A DNA stretch of 52,462 nucleotides. Origin: Halalkalirubrum salinum. Its GTDB lineage: Archaea > Halobacteriota > Halobacteria > Halobacteriales > Haloferacaceae. Below, one piece after another: positions 1 through 9,422 of this stretch. Numbering within the stretch: the stretch's first letter is position 1; every line of letters starts with the position of its first letter. Position numbers and translations under genes: made by a program. The notes under the pieces are model-generated. The model had not been told where the DNA came from. It saw nothing but the letters and a program-made list of their open reading frames with translations, and made no database searches. The stretch spans positions 1 through 52,462 of the forward strand of contig NZ_SRSG01000056.1 of the NCBI RefSeq assembly GCF_005543295.1, written 5' to 3'.

Positions 1-108
1 TCGGTTTGGTTGTGTCAGAATCTTCAGTCGGTTTGGTTGTGTCAGAATCTTCAGTCGGTTTGGTTGTGTCAGAATCTTCAGTCGGTTTGGTTGTGTTAGA
101 ATTCTCAG
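1..108. repeat. 27-bp tandem repeat inside an acidic linker
   Basis: Three identical 27-bp units (1-27, 28-54, 55-81) and a fourth diverged one (82-108) lie head to tail and run to the window edge, so the true copy number is unknown. Read on the minus strand each unit encodes nine residues, EDSDTTKPT, so the array stays in frame with the gene at 2-541. Exact DNA identity of three units points to recent expansion by slippage or unequal crossover. Confidence 0.9.
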
Positions 109-541
109 TTACTTCAGCTGCTTCGGCTGCTTCGGTTATGTCAGAATTCTCAGCTACTTCAGCTGCTTCGGCTGCTTCGGCTGTGTCAGAATTCTCAGCT
201 ACTTCAACTGCTTCGGTTGACTTGTCTGAGCTGGTTGATATCGCCGAATCAACTGCCTCGGCAGCGTCGATATCGTCCTCGTCGGTGCCGTCTGATTTTG
301 ATCCAGTCTCTTTTTCAGACGATTCGTTTCGTTCGTCTCCGCGGACAGAAAATAACCCAAATAAACCACTCAGTGCGATCGTGCTGGCGAGTGGATCGCT
401 AGTAGTTGCGGTTGCCGCTGCCGAAACGAGAATCCCCGTGCTGGCCGCCGTTGCAATACGACACGCAAAGGGCCGATCAGTCCACACGTCATCGTTCAAG
501 TGGCGGTGAATTACCCACGCCAACTGCGAACGGTTACTCAT
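2..541 (-). CDS. Partial acidic-repeat protein with hydrophobic N-terminal segments
   Basis: This minus-strand frame is open from an ATG at 541-539 to the window edge, 180 codons without a stop. The N-terminus (MSNRSQLAWVIHRHLNDD) is followed by two hydrophobic stretches at about residues 38-50 and 54-68. From about residue 70 onward the chain is very acidic (SDGTDEDD, then AENSD and EDSDTTKPT repeats). This is the composition expected of a haloarchaeal spacer, while the overlapping plus-strand frame is a serine/valine-rich shadow. An AT-rich TATA-like element (566-573) lies about 25-33 nt before the ATG, which suggests a leaderless transcript. The likely form is a membrane-anchored protein with a long disordered acidic tail or linker. 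I do not recognise the family and the C-terminal part is outside the window. Confidence 0.75.
   Translation of the reverse strand, partial: MSNRSQLAWVIHRHLNDDVWTDRPFACRIATAASTGILVSAAATATTSDPLASTIALSGLFGLFSVRGDERNESSEKETGSKSDGTDEDDIDAAEAVDSAISTSSDKSTEAVEVAENSDTAEAAEAAEVAENSDITEAAEAAEVTENSNTTKPTEDSDTTKPTEDSDTTKPTEDSDTTKP
109..198. repeat. 45-bp tandem repeat next to the 27-bp array
   Basis: Two near-identical 45-bp units (109-153 and 154-198) followed by a partial third encode fifteen-residue blocks of the type VAENSDTAEAAEAAE on the minus strand. They adjoin the 27-bp array in the same reading frame. Within each unit a shorter EAA pattern repeats, so the region has nested periodicity. Confidence 0.8.
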
Positions 542-766
542 ATACAGTACCCACGCGAAAGAGCGAATAAATTTGTGGCCAAAACTATCCAACGTGATAA
601 TTAGCTCTGCCAGCGAAACTCCGTTTGCGTGTCGGGCGATCTAGACACTCCAAACAGTGTGGGTGAGTAGAACACAGCCAGCACGCTCACGCTTCGGGGG
701 TGTGTCTTGACGGTGACGTCCGCGAGCACACAGACGATACGGACCGAACAGAGGCGTGTGTCAGCG

Positions 767-1942
767 TTACACGCCAGAATCGATGAGATACAAAAACGGT
801 ATTGTCGGGAATCGGAACTCGATCCGGGATGGGGGCCGACCGATGTCGTTATCTCGGGCGGTTTTGACCCGTTCGGTGATTCCCGCCTCTGCTAGTTCGT
901 AGACGAGTCGTTCCACAGTCGCTGCAGTGAGCTCAATATCAGTTTCGACGATTGCTTCGGTCGCCGAACCCACACTATCGAGTGACTCCGGCGACAGTGC
1001 GACCAGCCGGCGTAATACCGCCAGACGGCTTTCAGACAGCGAAAGGACTCGCCCAAGCGAGACACACGGTTGCGGAACGTTTTCAATCGCCGACGTGAGA
1101 TATTGGTCAGTCACGTTCTCTGCGTTCGATCGATCCGCTTCGATTACTGCCCCAAAGACGGCCGCAAGGGCGTCGTGTGCGTCGCCGTTAGCCCACGTTG
1201 CTACTGTTCGAAGCTGCTCGTGGGCGATTGCGTTCCGGACGAGACTGTCTGAGAGCCGAGTGGTGAGTATTTCGATGAGCGCGTGGCTCCGATAGGCGTC
1301 GAAGCGTTTGACTTCGATCGGATCGTCCGCGTCGATTCCGATCGACTGAGGCGGATCTCTTCCAATTAGAACGACGGATATCGTCGCGCTAATCGACGAG
1401 AGTGTCTCTCGGAGCGTGTCGAACGGTTGGGTTTCCGGCTCGCCAATGTGGTCAACGGCGATCACCGCCCCGCGTTGGACGGGTTCTAACGCGGACTCAA
1501 GTTTGTTTCTCACCCACTCGGTCCCGATGCCGTGTTTCGGTACCGACTCGTCGACTAACTGATCAAGGATCGATCGGTACAGCGAAAACGCGGTCGTTGC
1601 CTGCCGAGAGTCGACATAAACAAAGTCGAACACCCGGGCATAGTCGACCCGCGTCGACGTGTGAATCGGCTCGTTTCGAGCGGTTCGAATCCGATTGAAC
1701 CCTCGAAACAGCGCTGTGATGACCGCACTTTTTCCGCTGCCTTTCGGTCCCCATACGTAGAGATCCGATGGAACGACACCCGAAAGTGCCGGATCTAATT
1801 CATCGAGGAGCTGTTCGAGCATCGACCCCTGACCGGTCGGCTCGTCGGGGTGATACAACGGACTCAGCGGCTCGTAATCGAGCACCAGCTGCGGATCCGA
1901 ACCGAGCTGTCTGCGGCGGGCGATTCGATCGTCAATATCCAT
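767..1942 (-). CDS. Divergent Orc1/Cdc6-like AAA+ ATPase
   Basis: This 391-aa protein has the layout of archaeal Orc1/Cdc6. A short N-terminal segment is followed by a Walker A loop, GPKGSGKS, at residues 65-72, a Walker-B-like strand IAVDHI at 161-166, an AAA+ lid region, and a C-terminal part (about 300-391) compatible with a winged helix. Two features depart from true replication initiators: the Walker B acidic pair is D-H instead of D-E, and the usual N-terminal GRDEEI-type motif is not apparent. I see no obvious origin-recognition-box array on either side. It is therefore more likely a paralogue or Orc-like regulator than the initiator at an active origin. It lies downstream on the same strand of glpK and its membrane partner, 122 nt away. 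Family-level confidence is good, function uncertain. Confidence 0.72.
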   Translation of the reverse strand: MDIDDRIARRRQLGSDPQLVLDYEPLSPLYHPDEPTGQGSMLEQLLDELDPALSGVVPSDLYVWGPKGSGKSAVITALFRGFNRIRTARNEPIHTSTRVDYARVFDFVYVDSRQATTAFSLYRSILDQLVDESVPKHGIGTEWVRNKLESALEPVQRGAVIAVDHIGEPETQPFDTLRETLSSISATISVVLIGRDPPQSIGIDADDPIEVKRFDAYRSHALIEILTTRLSDSLVRNAIAHEQLRTVATWANGDAHDALAAVFGAVIEADRSNAENVTDQYLTSAIENVPQPCVSLGRVLSLSESRLAVLRRLVALSPESLDSVGSATEAIVETDIELTAATVERLVYELAEAGITERVKTARDNDIGRPPSRIEFRFPTIPFLYLIDSGV

Positions 1943-2064
1943 TTGTCAGTGTGTGTCTGGGTTTCCGAATTGTGGCGGTTCTGTAGGTGGGGTAGATCCG
2001 ACGCACCCCAGGTACTCAGATACGGTACAACTGCATCTCAACAACGAAACGGGAGGGAAGGCGT

Positions 2065-3114
2065 TTAGACGTACCCGGCGTTCGGGATGACGCCTGCGAT
2101 GTGGAGAATCGCGATAATGACCATAGCCAACGCGATCGCCATCGCCGGTGGGTCAACGTGTGTCCCGCCATGCGCGTAGAAGATACGCTGGGTGACCTCG
2201 CCGAAGAGGCCGCTGATTGCGCCGAACACGCCGGCTGCGAGCAGCGCGACGACGCTCCCTGCGATCGGGTCGACGACTACGGCGCCGACCGCGCCGATAA
2301 GGGTGATGTGGTGCGTCACCGGGATCTTCTCGACGCCGAGCTGTAAGAACAGCAGGCTGATCGCGGAGATGGCGTACCCGAGGAAGATGCTCCCCGTCTG
2401 CAGCCAGATGTACCCGCCGAGGATACCGCCGACGAGGCCGATTGCGGTGACGCCCGACCACTTGTACTGGTGCGGGAGCCATGGCTCGGTCGCCGGACGA
2501 CCAGCGTGTTCCTCAGCTCCGCTGTCGGCCTTGGGATGGTCCTCGCCGCGCTCGAACGGCGACATGTCGAGAAGTCCGTCGCCCGCGGGCTTCCCGATAA
2601 TCGGGTAGCCGAACGCGACCCGCGCGATGAGCGCGCTCAACACGACTGTCAGCGCGATCGAGTCGGTTAAGCCGGTGCCGCTCACCACGAGCAGGCTCCC
2701 GGAGAGCTGGTTGATCAGGACGCCGACCACGCCGAAGACGGCGCCGACGGCGAGGATGTCCGGCTTGGTGCCGAACGCGTACGTGATGTCTTTCCCGAAG
2801 TGGTAGCCGCCGTCAGCGGGGTTCATTTCAGGGTACTTTTTGCCGGCGTACGCCGAGGCAGCCACACCGCCCGCGAAGGCGATGTGCGGGCCGGTAATCG
2901 CACCGAACCCAATAACCCCGGTCACACTAACTGCGGGATCACCAGCGATTAAGAGCCCCTCACCGAGGAAGACGAGAAAGCCCGTGAAGATGAACGCCGG
3001 CAGTGCGCCGATGGCGGCGCCGAACGCTCCGCCGGCCAGGGCGGTGATGAGGAGGAGGACGAACGCCTCGACCTCCATCCCGATTATGGGAACCTGCAGG
3101 AGTGCATCATACAT
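2065..3114 (-). CDS. GlpK-linked multi-pass membrane protein (candidate glycerol uptake protein)
   Basis: This 349-aa protein is built of about eight to ten hydrophobic segments, with a charged loop near residues 180-215 (ERGEDHPKADSGAEEHAG). Its ATG lies two nucleotides after the glpK stop codon, so the two genes should be co-transcribed and probably translationally coupled. Homologues directly downstream of glpK in other haloarchaea have been proposed to be glycerol facilitators. That link rests on gene order, and the sequence has no NPA motifs, so it is not a classical aquaglyceroporin of the MIP family. It has conserved-looking glycine-rich membrane stretches and a GxITGPHIAF segment. Transport of glycerol is an inference from context. 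Confidence 0.7.
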   Translation of the reverse strand: MYDALLQVPIIGMEVEAFVLLLITALAGGAFGAAIGALPAFIFTGFLVFLGEGLLIAGDPAVSVTGVIGFGAITGPHIAFAGGVAASAYAGKKYPEMNPADGGYHFGKDITYAFGTKPDILAVGAVFGVVGVLINQLSGSLLVVSGTGLTDSIALTVVLSALIARVAFGYPIIGKPAGDGLLDMSPFERGEDHPKADSGAEEHAGRPATEPWLPHQYKWSGVTAIGLVGGILGGYIWLQTGSIFLGYAISAISLLFLQLGVEKIPVTHHITLIGAVGAVVVDPIAGSVVALLAAGVFGAISGLFGEVTQRIFYAHGGTHVDPPAMAIALAMVIIAILHIAGVIPNAGYV

Positions 3115-3116
3115 TC

Positions 3117-4655
3117 TTATTCGCCTCCGTCGCGGGCCCAGTCAAGCGACCGCTCGACCGCTTCGTTCCAGCGCCCGTAGCGCTCGTCGGCATCCACACC
3201 GGATTTCGCCTCGAAGCTCCGATCGATCTGCCAGTTGTCCCGCAGTTCATCAATCGTGTCCCAGTAGCCGACCGCGAGCCCAGCGGCGTACGCCGAGCCC
3301 AGCGCGGTCGTCTCGTCGACAACCGGCCGAACGATGTCGGTGTCGATAATGTTTGCCTGCAGCTGACACAGGAAGTTGTTCTTGACTGCACCGCCGTCGA
3401 CGCGAAGGCTGCCCAGCTCGATGCCGGAGTCTTCGACCATCGCCTCGGCGACGTCGCGGGTCTGGAACGCGATCGATTCGAGCACCGCACGGACGAGGTG
3501 CTCGCGGCGGGTACCGCGGGTCATGCCGACGACCGTCCCGCGAGCGCGCTGATCCCAGTGTGGTGCACCGAGCCCGGCGAAGGCTGGGACGAAGTAGACG
3601 CCATCGGTTGAATCAACACTGCGAGCGAGCTTTTCGGACTCGGCAGCGTTGTCGATGAGCGTCATGTCTTCGAGCCACTCGATCGCCGCACCAGTGATAA
3701 AGATCGCACCCTCAAGCGCGTACTGAACCGGCTCGCCAGATCGCTGGAAGCCGACCGTGGTGAGCAAGCCGTGTTCGCTCATGACGGCCTCGTCGCCGGT
3801 GTTCATGAGCATGAATGAACCGGTGCCGTAGGTGTTTTTCGCGTCTCCGGCGTCGAAACAGGTCTGACCGAACAGCGCTGCCTGCTGGTCACCGAGTGCG
3901 CCCGCGACAGGCACTTCAGCGCCGAGGAAGCCGTCCGGATCTGTCGAACCGTAGGTTTCTTCATCCGACGATGGACGAACCTCTGGCAGGGTCGCTGCCG
4001 GGACGTTGAACTCTTCGAGGAGTTCCTCGTCCCAGTCCATCTCGTGGATGTTGAAAAGCATCGTCCGCGAGGCGTTCGTCACGTCGGTGATGTGGTTCCC
4101 GGTGAGATTGTAGATCACCCACGTATCGATCGTCCCGAACAGAATTTCACCGTCCTCTGCGCGCTCTCGAACGTCCTTTGGGCGCGAGCGCTGGAGCTTG
4201 ATCGGATCGGTGTTGTCGAGCAGCCACTCGGCTTTCGTTGCCGAGAAGTACGCGTCGGGCTCAAGACCGGTCTTCTGTTGGACCTCGTCTTTTTTTCCGT
4301 CCGCTTCGAGCTTTTCGATCCGGTCTGTGGTCCGCCGGTCCTGCCAAACGATCGCATTCCCGATCGGCCGGCCGGATTCTGCGTCCCACATTACCGTCGT
4401 CTCACGCTGGTTCGTGACGCCGAGCGCCTCGAGCTGATCAGCGTCGATCAGCGCGTCGTCGAGCGCGGTGTTAATGACGGATTTCGTGTTCTCCCAGATC
4501 TCCATTGCGTCATGTTCAACCCATCCCGGGTTGGGATAGATCTGTTCGTGTTTTTCGTAGGCGTTGGCGATCACTTTCCCGCTGTGATCAAATACCATGA
4601 ACCTCGTGCCTGTTGTCCCCTGGTCTATCGCTCCGACGTACGTGTCGTCTGTCAT
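3117..4655 (-). CDS. glpK: Glycerol kinase
   Basis: The 512-aa product has the usual length and motifs of the FGGY carbohydrate kinase family: N-terminal phosphate-binding DQGTTGTR at residues 11-18, GVTNQRET, IVWQDRRT, a GDQQAALFGQ segment carrying the catalytic aspartate near residue 250, and the C-terminal VDGGAVKNNFLCQ signature. It phosphorylates glycerol with ATP to sn-glycerol-3-phosphate, the entry step of glycerol catabolism in the cytoplasm. The next gene on the same strand is a membrane protein two nucleotides away, and the glpABC operon is transcribed divergently from the other side of a 300-bp region. The ATG at 4655 is the natural start (MTDDTYVGAIDQGTTG). All expected active-site blocks are present. 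Confidence 0.97.
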   Translation of the reverse strand: MTDDTYVGAIDQGTTGTRFMVFDHSGKVIANAYEKHEQIYPNPGWVEHDAMEIWENTKSVINTALDDALIDADQLEALGVTNQRETTVMWDAESGRPIGNAIVWQDRRTTDRIEKLEADGKKDEVQQKTGLEPDAYFSATKAEWLLDNTDPIKLQRSRPKDVRERAEDGEILFGTIDTWVIYNLTGNHITDVTNASRTMLFNIHEMDWDEELLEEFNVPAATLPEVRPSSDEETYGSTDPDGFLGAEVPVAGALGDQQAALFGQTCFDAGDAKNTYGTGSFMLMNTGDEAVMSEHGLLTTVGFQRSGEPVQYALEGAIFITGAAIEWLEDMTLIDNAAESEKLARSVDSTDGVYFVPAFAGLGAPHWDQRARGTVVGMTRGTRREHLVRAVLESIAFQTRDVAEAMVEDSGIELGSLRVDGGAVKNNFLCQLQANIIDTDIVRPVVDETTALGSAYAAGLAVGYWDTIDELRDNWQIDRSFEAKSGVDADERYGRWNEAVERSLDWARDGGE

Positions 4656-4955
4656 ACGTATATCACCATTCTGATGCGGGCATGCTCCGGGCGTCCGGAA
4701 TTCTTTATTGGTGCTCCCGCGTCATCAGTAAACACTATAGACAACCATGATAAAACTTTCTCCTTCTGCATGATTAACCGATATCTTCTGTGCATTTTTG
4801 CAGCTTGAAGGCAAATATGGCCGGCGAATATTGGAGAATTCCACTGCCAGCGCCGAATTTTTGTGTGTGATTATTACGCACAGACTAAATTTTTACCCTT
4901 AGTTCCGGTCGGCAGATAAAGTAAAGTGTATCGGGCCCAAGATGGAATTGAACCA
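4656..4955. promoter_or_regulatory. Divergent glpK / glpABC control region
   Basis: This gap holds no credible gene and is much more AT-rich than its surroundings. Toward glpABC there are TATA-like runs at about 4886-4898 and at 4914-4926, the second about 30-40 nt before the preferred glpA ATG at 4956. Toward glpK the minus strand has an AT-rich CAATAAAG-type element at about 4700-4710. Both operons must be controlled from here. A DeoR-type GlpR regulator is known to control sugar and glycerol genes in Haloferax, but I could not identify a convincing GlpR site by eye. Confidence 0.55.
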
Positions 4956-6710
4956 ATGACTGACACGCCACACGTCCTCGTAATCGGCGGCGGGTCAACG
5001 GGTTGCGGTATCACCCGAGACCTTGCTATGCGGGGATTCGAGGTAACCCTCGTTGAAAAGGGTAACCTCACGCACGGGACGACCGGACGCATGCACGGGT
5101 TGTTACACAGTGGAGGTCGGTACGCGGTGTCTGACCAGGCCAGCGCAACCGAGTGTATCGAGGAAAATCGGGTGTTACGCGACATTGCCAGCCACTGTGT
5201 CGAAATGACTGGTGGACTGTTCGTACAGCGCCCCGAAGATGACGACGAGTACTTCCAAAAGAAACTCGAGGGGTGTCGAGAGTGCGGCATTCCCGCAGAA
5301 GTACTCTCGGCCGAAGAAGCCCGCGAGATAGAGCCGTACCTCGCGACTGACATTAAGCGAGCGATCAAGGTTCCAGACGGCGCGATCGATCCATTCCGGC
5401 TCTGTGTAGCAAACGCTGCGAGCGCCCAAGAACACGGTGCACGGATCGAAACACATGCAGAGGTGATCGACGTACTCGTCGAAGACGACGAGGTAGTCGG
5501 TATCGAGGTCAAACACGATTCGGGACCAGGCAAACGCGAACACAAAACGCCAGGAACGACAGAAAAAATTTACGCGGACTACGTTGTGAGCGCGACGGGC
5601 GCGTGGGCAGGTCAGATCGGCGAGATGGCTGGCGTTGATGTTGAAGTTCGTCCCTCGAAGGGAGTGATGACGATCATGAACTCCCGTCAAGTCGACACAG
5701 TCGTCAACCGCTGTAAACCGAAGGGTGACGCCGACATCGTCGTCCCACACGAAACGACGTGCATTCTTGGAACAACAGACATCGAGGTTGAGGATCCCGA
5801 AGATTACCCTGAAGAGCAATGGGAGGTCGATCATATGATCGACACCCTCTCAGAGCTCGTCCCGATGTTGAATGATGCCCGAACGATCCGATCGTTCTGG
5901 GGTGTCCGACCGCTGTATGAGCCGCCGGGAACCGGAACAGATGATCCAACCGACATCACGCGGGATTTCTTCCTATTGGATCACGAGGAGCGCGATGGCC
6001 TCTCGGGGATGACCTCGATCGTCGGTGGGAAGTTTACGACCTATCGGATGATGGCCGAAAAGATCACCGACCACGTCTGCGAGCAGTTCGGGATCGACGC
6101 CGAATGTCGAACCGCCGACGAACCGCTGCCGGGCAGCGACGATTTCTCTGTATTGCGCGATTACATGGATGAGTTCGGACTGCGATCGCCGATCGGTCGC
6201 CGCAGCGTCCAGCGACTCGGCTCGCGGGCTGACGAGGTGTTGAAAACCGGTGAGCCGAATCCGGTGGTCTGTGAGTGTGAAGCGGTCACACGTGCGGAAA
6301 TCCAGGATGCGATCGAGCAATCTGGCTCCGACCTCAACGCGGTTCGAATTCGCACGCGCGCGTCCATGGGTAACTGCCAGGGGGCATTCTGCTGTCAGCG
6401 AATGGCTCACGAGTTGTACCCGAACTACGACGAGGAGACGGCCTACTCGGCGTTCGACGAATTGTTTCAGGAACGCTGGAAGGGTGAGCGACATGCGCTG
6501 TGGGGCCAACAGCTCTCGCAGGCCATGTTGAAGTACAGTCTCCACTCGACGACAATGAACGCCGATCACGATGCGGTGCGAACCGGCGATGCGATCGATT
6601 TTGCGGCCTTCGATGGCGGAACCGACGCCGCCAGCGAATCTGGTGCGACCGGTGCGGCTGCAACCGACGGTGGCATCAGCTCTCCCGGCTCGAACGGAGG
6701 TGACCAGTAG
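4956..6710 (+). CDS. glpA: Anaerobic-type glycerol-3-phosphate dehydrogenase subunit A
   Basis: GlpA is the catalytic FAD subunit that oxidises glycerol-3-phosphate to dihydroxyacetone phosphate and passes electrons to GlpB/GlpC and the quinone pool. The dinucleotide-binding loop [10 protein letters not shown] is at residues 9-18, and the DAO fold follows ([17 protein letters not shown]). From about residue 436 a BFD-like [2Fe-2S] domain appears, with CECEAV near 438-443 and a CQGAFCC segment near 474-480. A GTG at 4926 would add ten residues, but the ATG at 4956 puts the FAD motif at the usual distance and lies behind the TATA-like element, so I prefer it (584 aa). The last about 45 residues are a low-complexity A/G/T/S/D tail. 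Its stop codon abuts the glpB start. Confidence 0.96.
   Translation: MTDTPHVLVIGGGSTGCGITRDLAMRGFEVTLVEKGNLTHGTTGRMHGLLHSGGRYAVSDQASATECIEENRVLRDIASHCVEMTGGLFVQRPEDDDEYFQKKLEGCRECGIPAEVLSAEEAREIEPYLATDIKRAIKVPDGAIDPFRLCVANAASAQEHGARIETHAEVIDVLVEDDEVVGIEVKHDSGPGKREHKTPGTTEKIYADYVVSATGAWAGQIGEMAGVDVEVRPSKGVMTIMNSRQVDTVVNRCKPKGDADIVVPHETTCILGTTDIEVEDPEDYPEEQWEVDHMIDTLSELVPMLNDARTIRSFWGVRPLYEPPGTGTDDPTDITRDFFLLDHEERDGLSGMTSIVGGKFTTYRMMAEKITDHVCEQFGIDAECRTADEPLPGSDDFSVLRDYMDEFGLRSPIGRRSVQRLGSRADEVLKTGEPNPVVCECEAVTRAEIQDAIEQSGSDLNAVRIRTRASMGNCQGAFCCQRMAHELYPNYDEETAYSAFDELFQERWKGERHALWGQQLSQAMLKYSLHSTTMNADHDAVRTGDAIDFAAFDGGTDAASESGATGAAATDGGISSPGSNGGDQ
6696..6703 (+). promoter_or_regulatory. Shine-Dalgarno sequence for glpB
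   Basis: GGAGGTGA inside the last codons of glpA sits seven nucleotides before the GTG start at 6711. It is a near-perfect anti-16S match, and it supports both the GTG start and translational coupling within the glpABC transcript. By contrast the first gene of the operon looks leaderless or weakly led. Confidence 0.7.
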
Positions 6711-7988
6711 GTGGCGATCCACGAGGACGTGTTGGTCATCGGTGGCGGTATCGCTGGAACGACCGCCGCACTCGCGGCCGCAGAGACGGGCGCACAGGTC
6801 AGACTCGTCACCCACAAAAAGAGCACGCTCAGACAGGCCAGCGGGCTGATCGACGTGCTCGGTTACGCACCAGACGTCGACGGTCCGGTGAGCGATCCCT
6901 TCGCTGCGATCGAGAGCCTTCCAGAGGGCCATCCGTACCAGCTCCTCGGGGAAACGGCGATCCGTGGCGGTCTCACCGTTTTCGACGAGGCAGTCGGCGA
7001 GGCCTACGAGGGCAGCCACACGGACACGAACGCGCTGCTTACGACGAGCGGCGGCGCGATCAAGCCGACGAGTCGATACCCAACCTCTACTGCAGCGGGA
7101 CTCGTGAGCGATGATCGCGCGATGTTGATTGTCGGCTTCCGGTCGTTGACGGATTTCGACGGTGAACTCGTCGCAGATCATCTCGCCGCGGCTGGGGTTC
7201 CCTTCTCAGTCGACGGTGTCGAGATCGAGGTCCCCGGATCGTATCGCGCTGACTCGCGGGTGACCCGGATTGCAAACGCGCTCGATTTGAACAAAGACCT
7301 CGACTATGAGGGCAGAGCGCTCCCCGCTCGTGAGGCGTTCGCGGAAGTAATCAAACCGCATCTGGGAGACGCCGATCGGGTTGGGCTGCCGGCCGTGCTC
7401 GGCGACGATCACGCAGATGAAGTTCGCGCTGATCTCGAGCGACACCTTGGTGCAGCGGTGTTCGAACTCCCGATGGGGCCGCCAAGCTATCCGGGGCTGC
7501 GGCTCGAAGACATACTGTTCGACGCCCTCGATGAAGCGGGGGTCCGACTGAGTGATGGCAACCCAGCAGTCGGGTACGAGGCAGACGGCGATGCGATCGA
7601 CGCAATCATTGTTGACCAGATGAACAAAGAGGTTCCCTACAGCGCCGAACAGGTAGTCCTCGCAACCGGCGGCTTAGTCGGCAAGGGAATCGACTCCGAC
7701 CGCGAGGGCGTTCGCGAACCAGTGTTTGACTGTCACGTCCCGCACCCGGACGATCGCTACGACTGGTTCGTTGACGACGCCTTCGGCGAGCATCCGTTTG
7801 CGAAGTTCGGCGTACAGATCGACGAGGCGTGTAAACCACTTGACGGCGACGGAGTTCCGGAGTTTTCGAACCTTCGAGCAGCCGGCGGCGTCGTCGGTGG
7901 GGTCGACAGAACGGCAGAGAAATCAAAAAGCGGCGTCTCGCTGGCGACCGGCTATGTGGCTGGTACTGCGGCTGGGGAGGCGATCTAA
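6711..7988 (+). CDS. glpB: Anaerobic-type glycerol-3-phosphate dehydrogenase subunit B
   Basis: This 425-aa protein starts with GTG immediately after the glpA stop. The N-terminus has an FAD/NAD dinucleotide-binding loop (VLVIGGGIAGTTAALAAAETG begins at residue 6, glycine loop at about 11-16), and the middle and C-terminal parts match GlpB: LRQASGLIDVLGY, PMGPPSYPGLRLEDILF, VLATGGLVGKG, then a C-terminal LRAAGGVVGGVD. GlpB is the flavoprotein subunit that bridges GlpA to the iron-sulfur subunit GlpC. It overlaps no neighbour and glpC begins three nucleotides after its stop. Length is normal for the family. Confidence 0.95.
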   Translation: MAIHEDVLVIGGGIAGTTAALAAAETGAQVRLVTHKKSTLRQASGLIDVLGYAPDVDGPVSDPFAAIESLPEGHPYQLLGETAIRGGLTVFDEAVGEAYEGSHTDTNALLTTSGGAIKPTSRYPTSTAAGLVSDDRAMLIVGFRSLTDFDGELVADHLAAAGVPFSVDGVEIEVPGSYRADSRVTRIANALDLNKDLDYEGRALPAREAFAEVIKPHLGDADRVGLPAVLGDDHADEVRADLERHLGAAVFELPMGPPSYPGLRLEDILFDALDEAGVRLSDGNPAVGYEADGDAIDAIIVDQMNKEVPYSAEQVVLATGGLVGKGIDSDREGVREPVFDCHVPHPDDRYDWFVDDAFGEHPFAKFGVQIDEACKPLDGDGVPEFSNLRAAGGVVGGVDRTAEKSKSGVSLATGYVAGTAAGEAI

Positions 7989-7991
7989 TAC

Positions 7992-9293
7992 ATGAGCGAC
8001 GCAGAATCACCAAGCGACTTCGATCCAACGGCACAGTCATTCGAGCCAGTCCAGGTCTTCCCGAATAACGAGGATATGGATCTGCGCCCGGGCGCAGATA
8101 ACTGCTACAAGTGTACAGCCTGTGACACGTCATGTCCGGTCGCGGAGGTCGACGAGGACTTCCCAGGACCGAAGTTCCAGGGTCCAGAGCAGTGGCGACT
8201 GAAACGAAAAGAAGACCAGGCGGTCGACGACTCGATCATGTCGTGTTCGAATTGTATGCGGTGTGACAATGCTTGTCCGTCGAGCGTTCCGCTCAGTCAG
8301 ATGCACAACACCGCCCGTGGAGAGTACGTCTCAGAAGAGATGAATAAACTCTCCCAGGAGTACATCCGCAACCGGATCCTGGCGAACTATCGCTTTTTCG
8401 CCAAGATCGGCAGCAAGGTACCGCGGCTCTCCTCGGCAATTATGGGCAACAGACTCGTCCGCGAAATCAACGAACGGATCCTTGGGCTTCCCGCCGAGCG
8501 GGAGTTCCCCGCGTTCGCGACCGAGACGTTCCGCGAGTGGTGGAGCAACCGCGGCGGCCCGAAGGTCCGATCGGAGGACAAGCGCGTTGCGTATTTCCAC
8601 GGCTGTTACTCGAACTTCAACACCCCTGAGGTCGGCAAGGCGATGGTTCGGGTGTTCGAGTCGTTCGGCTACGAGGTCGTCGTTCCAAAGCAGGGCTGTT
8701 CGGGAACACCAATGTTTGCAAACGGGATGCTCGATGATGCGAAACGCGAGGCGGGCATCACCGTCGAGAACTTCTCGGGGCTCATCGATGAGGGCTACGA
8801 CGTGATCGCCTCCTGTACCTCCTGTTCAATGTCGCTGAAACAGGAATATCCAGAGCTGTTCAGCATGGATGGGATCGAAGACCTCTCTGCGCATACCTAT
8901 GAAGCGATGGAGTACCTCCGAATTCACGAGGACCTCCACAGTGCGATCGAAGACGCATCCGTTGACGAGCAGGCGTACGCCTACCACGCGCCGTGTCACG
9001 CGCGGAACCAGGGGCTCGATCGCCAGGCTGTCGAGCTGTTCCGCGATCTCGATGGCGTCATCATCGAGGATGTGGGTGACTCCTGTTCGGGTATCTCTGG
9101 AACCTACGGCTGGAAGAAAGAAAAGTACGAAAACTCGATGAAGATCGGCGAGGAGATGTTCGACCACATGGAGCACGCGACCGGCGATGTCGGGATGACT
9201 GAGTGTCCGACGTGTTCGATGCAGATGGAACACGGTACCGGCTACGACATCAAACATCCCCTGCAACTTCTCGAAGAGGCGCTTGTCCAGTAA
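7992..9293 (+). CDS. glpC: Anaerobic-type glycerol-3-phosphate dehydrogenase iron-sulfur subunit C
   Basis: GlpC carries electrons from GlpAB toward the membrane quinone pool. Two ferredoxin-type cluster motifs are visible, CYKCTACDTSCP at about residues 31-42 and CSNCMRCDNACP at about 84-95. Two cysteine-rich CCG-type domains follow (HGCYSN near 204, GCSGTP near 235, HAPCHARNQG near 334, and CSGISGTYG near 365). All expected cysteines are present. The 433-aa length is typical. It is the last gene of glpABC, and the next gene (a universal stress protein) is convergent 129 nt away. Confidence 0.96.
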   Translation: MSDAESPSDFDPTAQSFEPVQVFPNNEDMDLRPGADNCYKCTACDTSCPVAEVDEDFPGPKFQGPEQWRLKRKEDQAVDDSIMSCSNCMRCDNACPSSVPLSQMHNTARGEYVSEEMNKLSQEYIRNRILANYRFFAKIGSKVPRLSSAIMGNRLVREINERILGLPAEREFPAFATETFREWWSNRGGPKVRSEDKRVAYFHGCYSNFNTPEVGKAMVRVFESFGYEVVVPKQGCSGTPMFANGMLDDAKREAGITVENFSGLIDEGYDVIASCTSCSMSLKQEYPELFSMDGIEDLSAHTYEAMEYLRIHEDLHSAIEDASVDEQAYAYHAPCHARNQGLDRQAVELFRDLDGVIIEDVGDSCSGISGTYGWKKEKYENSMKIGEEMFDHMEHATGDVGMTECPTCSMQMEHGTGYDIKHPLQLLEEALVQ

Positions 9294-9422
9294 CGATCGA
9301 CGCTCTCGTCTCTGTTTTTGCGGTTGCGGGATCTGCGATTATTCTGAAAGTGAATTGGCGAATTGTCGAGTATCGTCGGTTGAAATAAAAGTGATATACA
9401 AAAATACCAGCGCATACTGCTG

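Noticed and set aside
6-509. Plus-strand serine/valine-rich frame over the repeats
   Set aside because: Its composition is unlike haloarchaeal proteins, and the minus strand gives an acidic repeat protein with a good start and promoter.
707-895. 62-aa plus-strand frame
   Set aside because: It lies mostly antisense to the Orc-like gene and has no recognisable features.
4926-4960. tRNA T-arm-like sequence (GGTTCAATTCC on the minus strand, followed by CTTGGGCCCG)
   Set aside because: The T-stem pairs over only three bases, and no anticodon arm or D arm lies upstream; it is probably chance.
1-5000. Replication origin next to the Orc-like gene
   Set aside because: No repeated origin boxes or long AT-rich unwinding region were seen beside the gene; the AT-rich gap at 4.7-4.95 kb is the glp promoter region.
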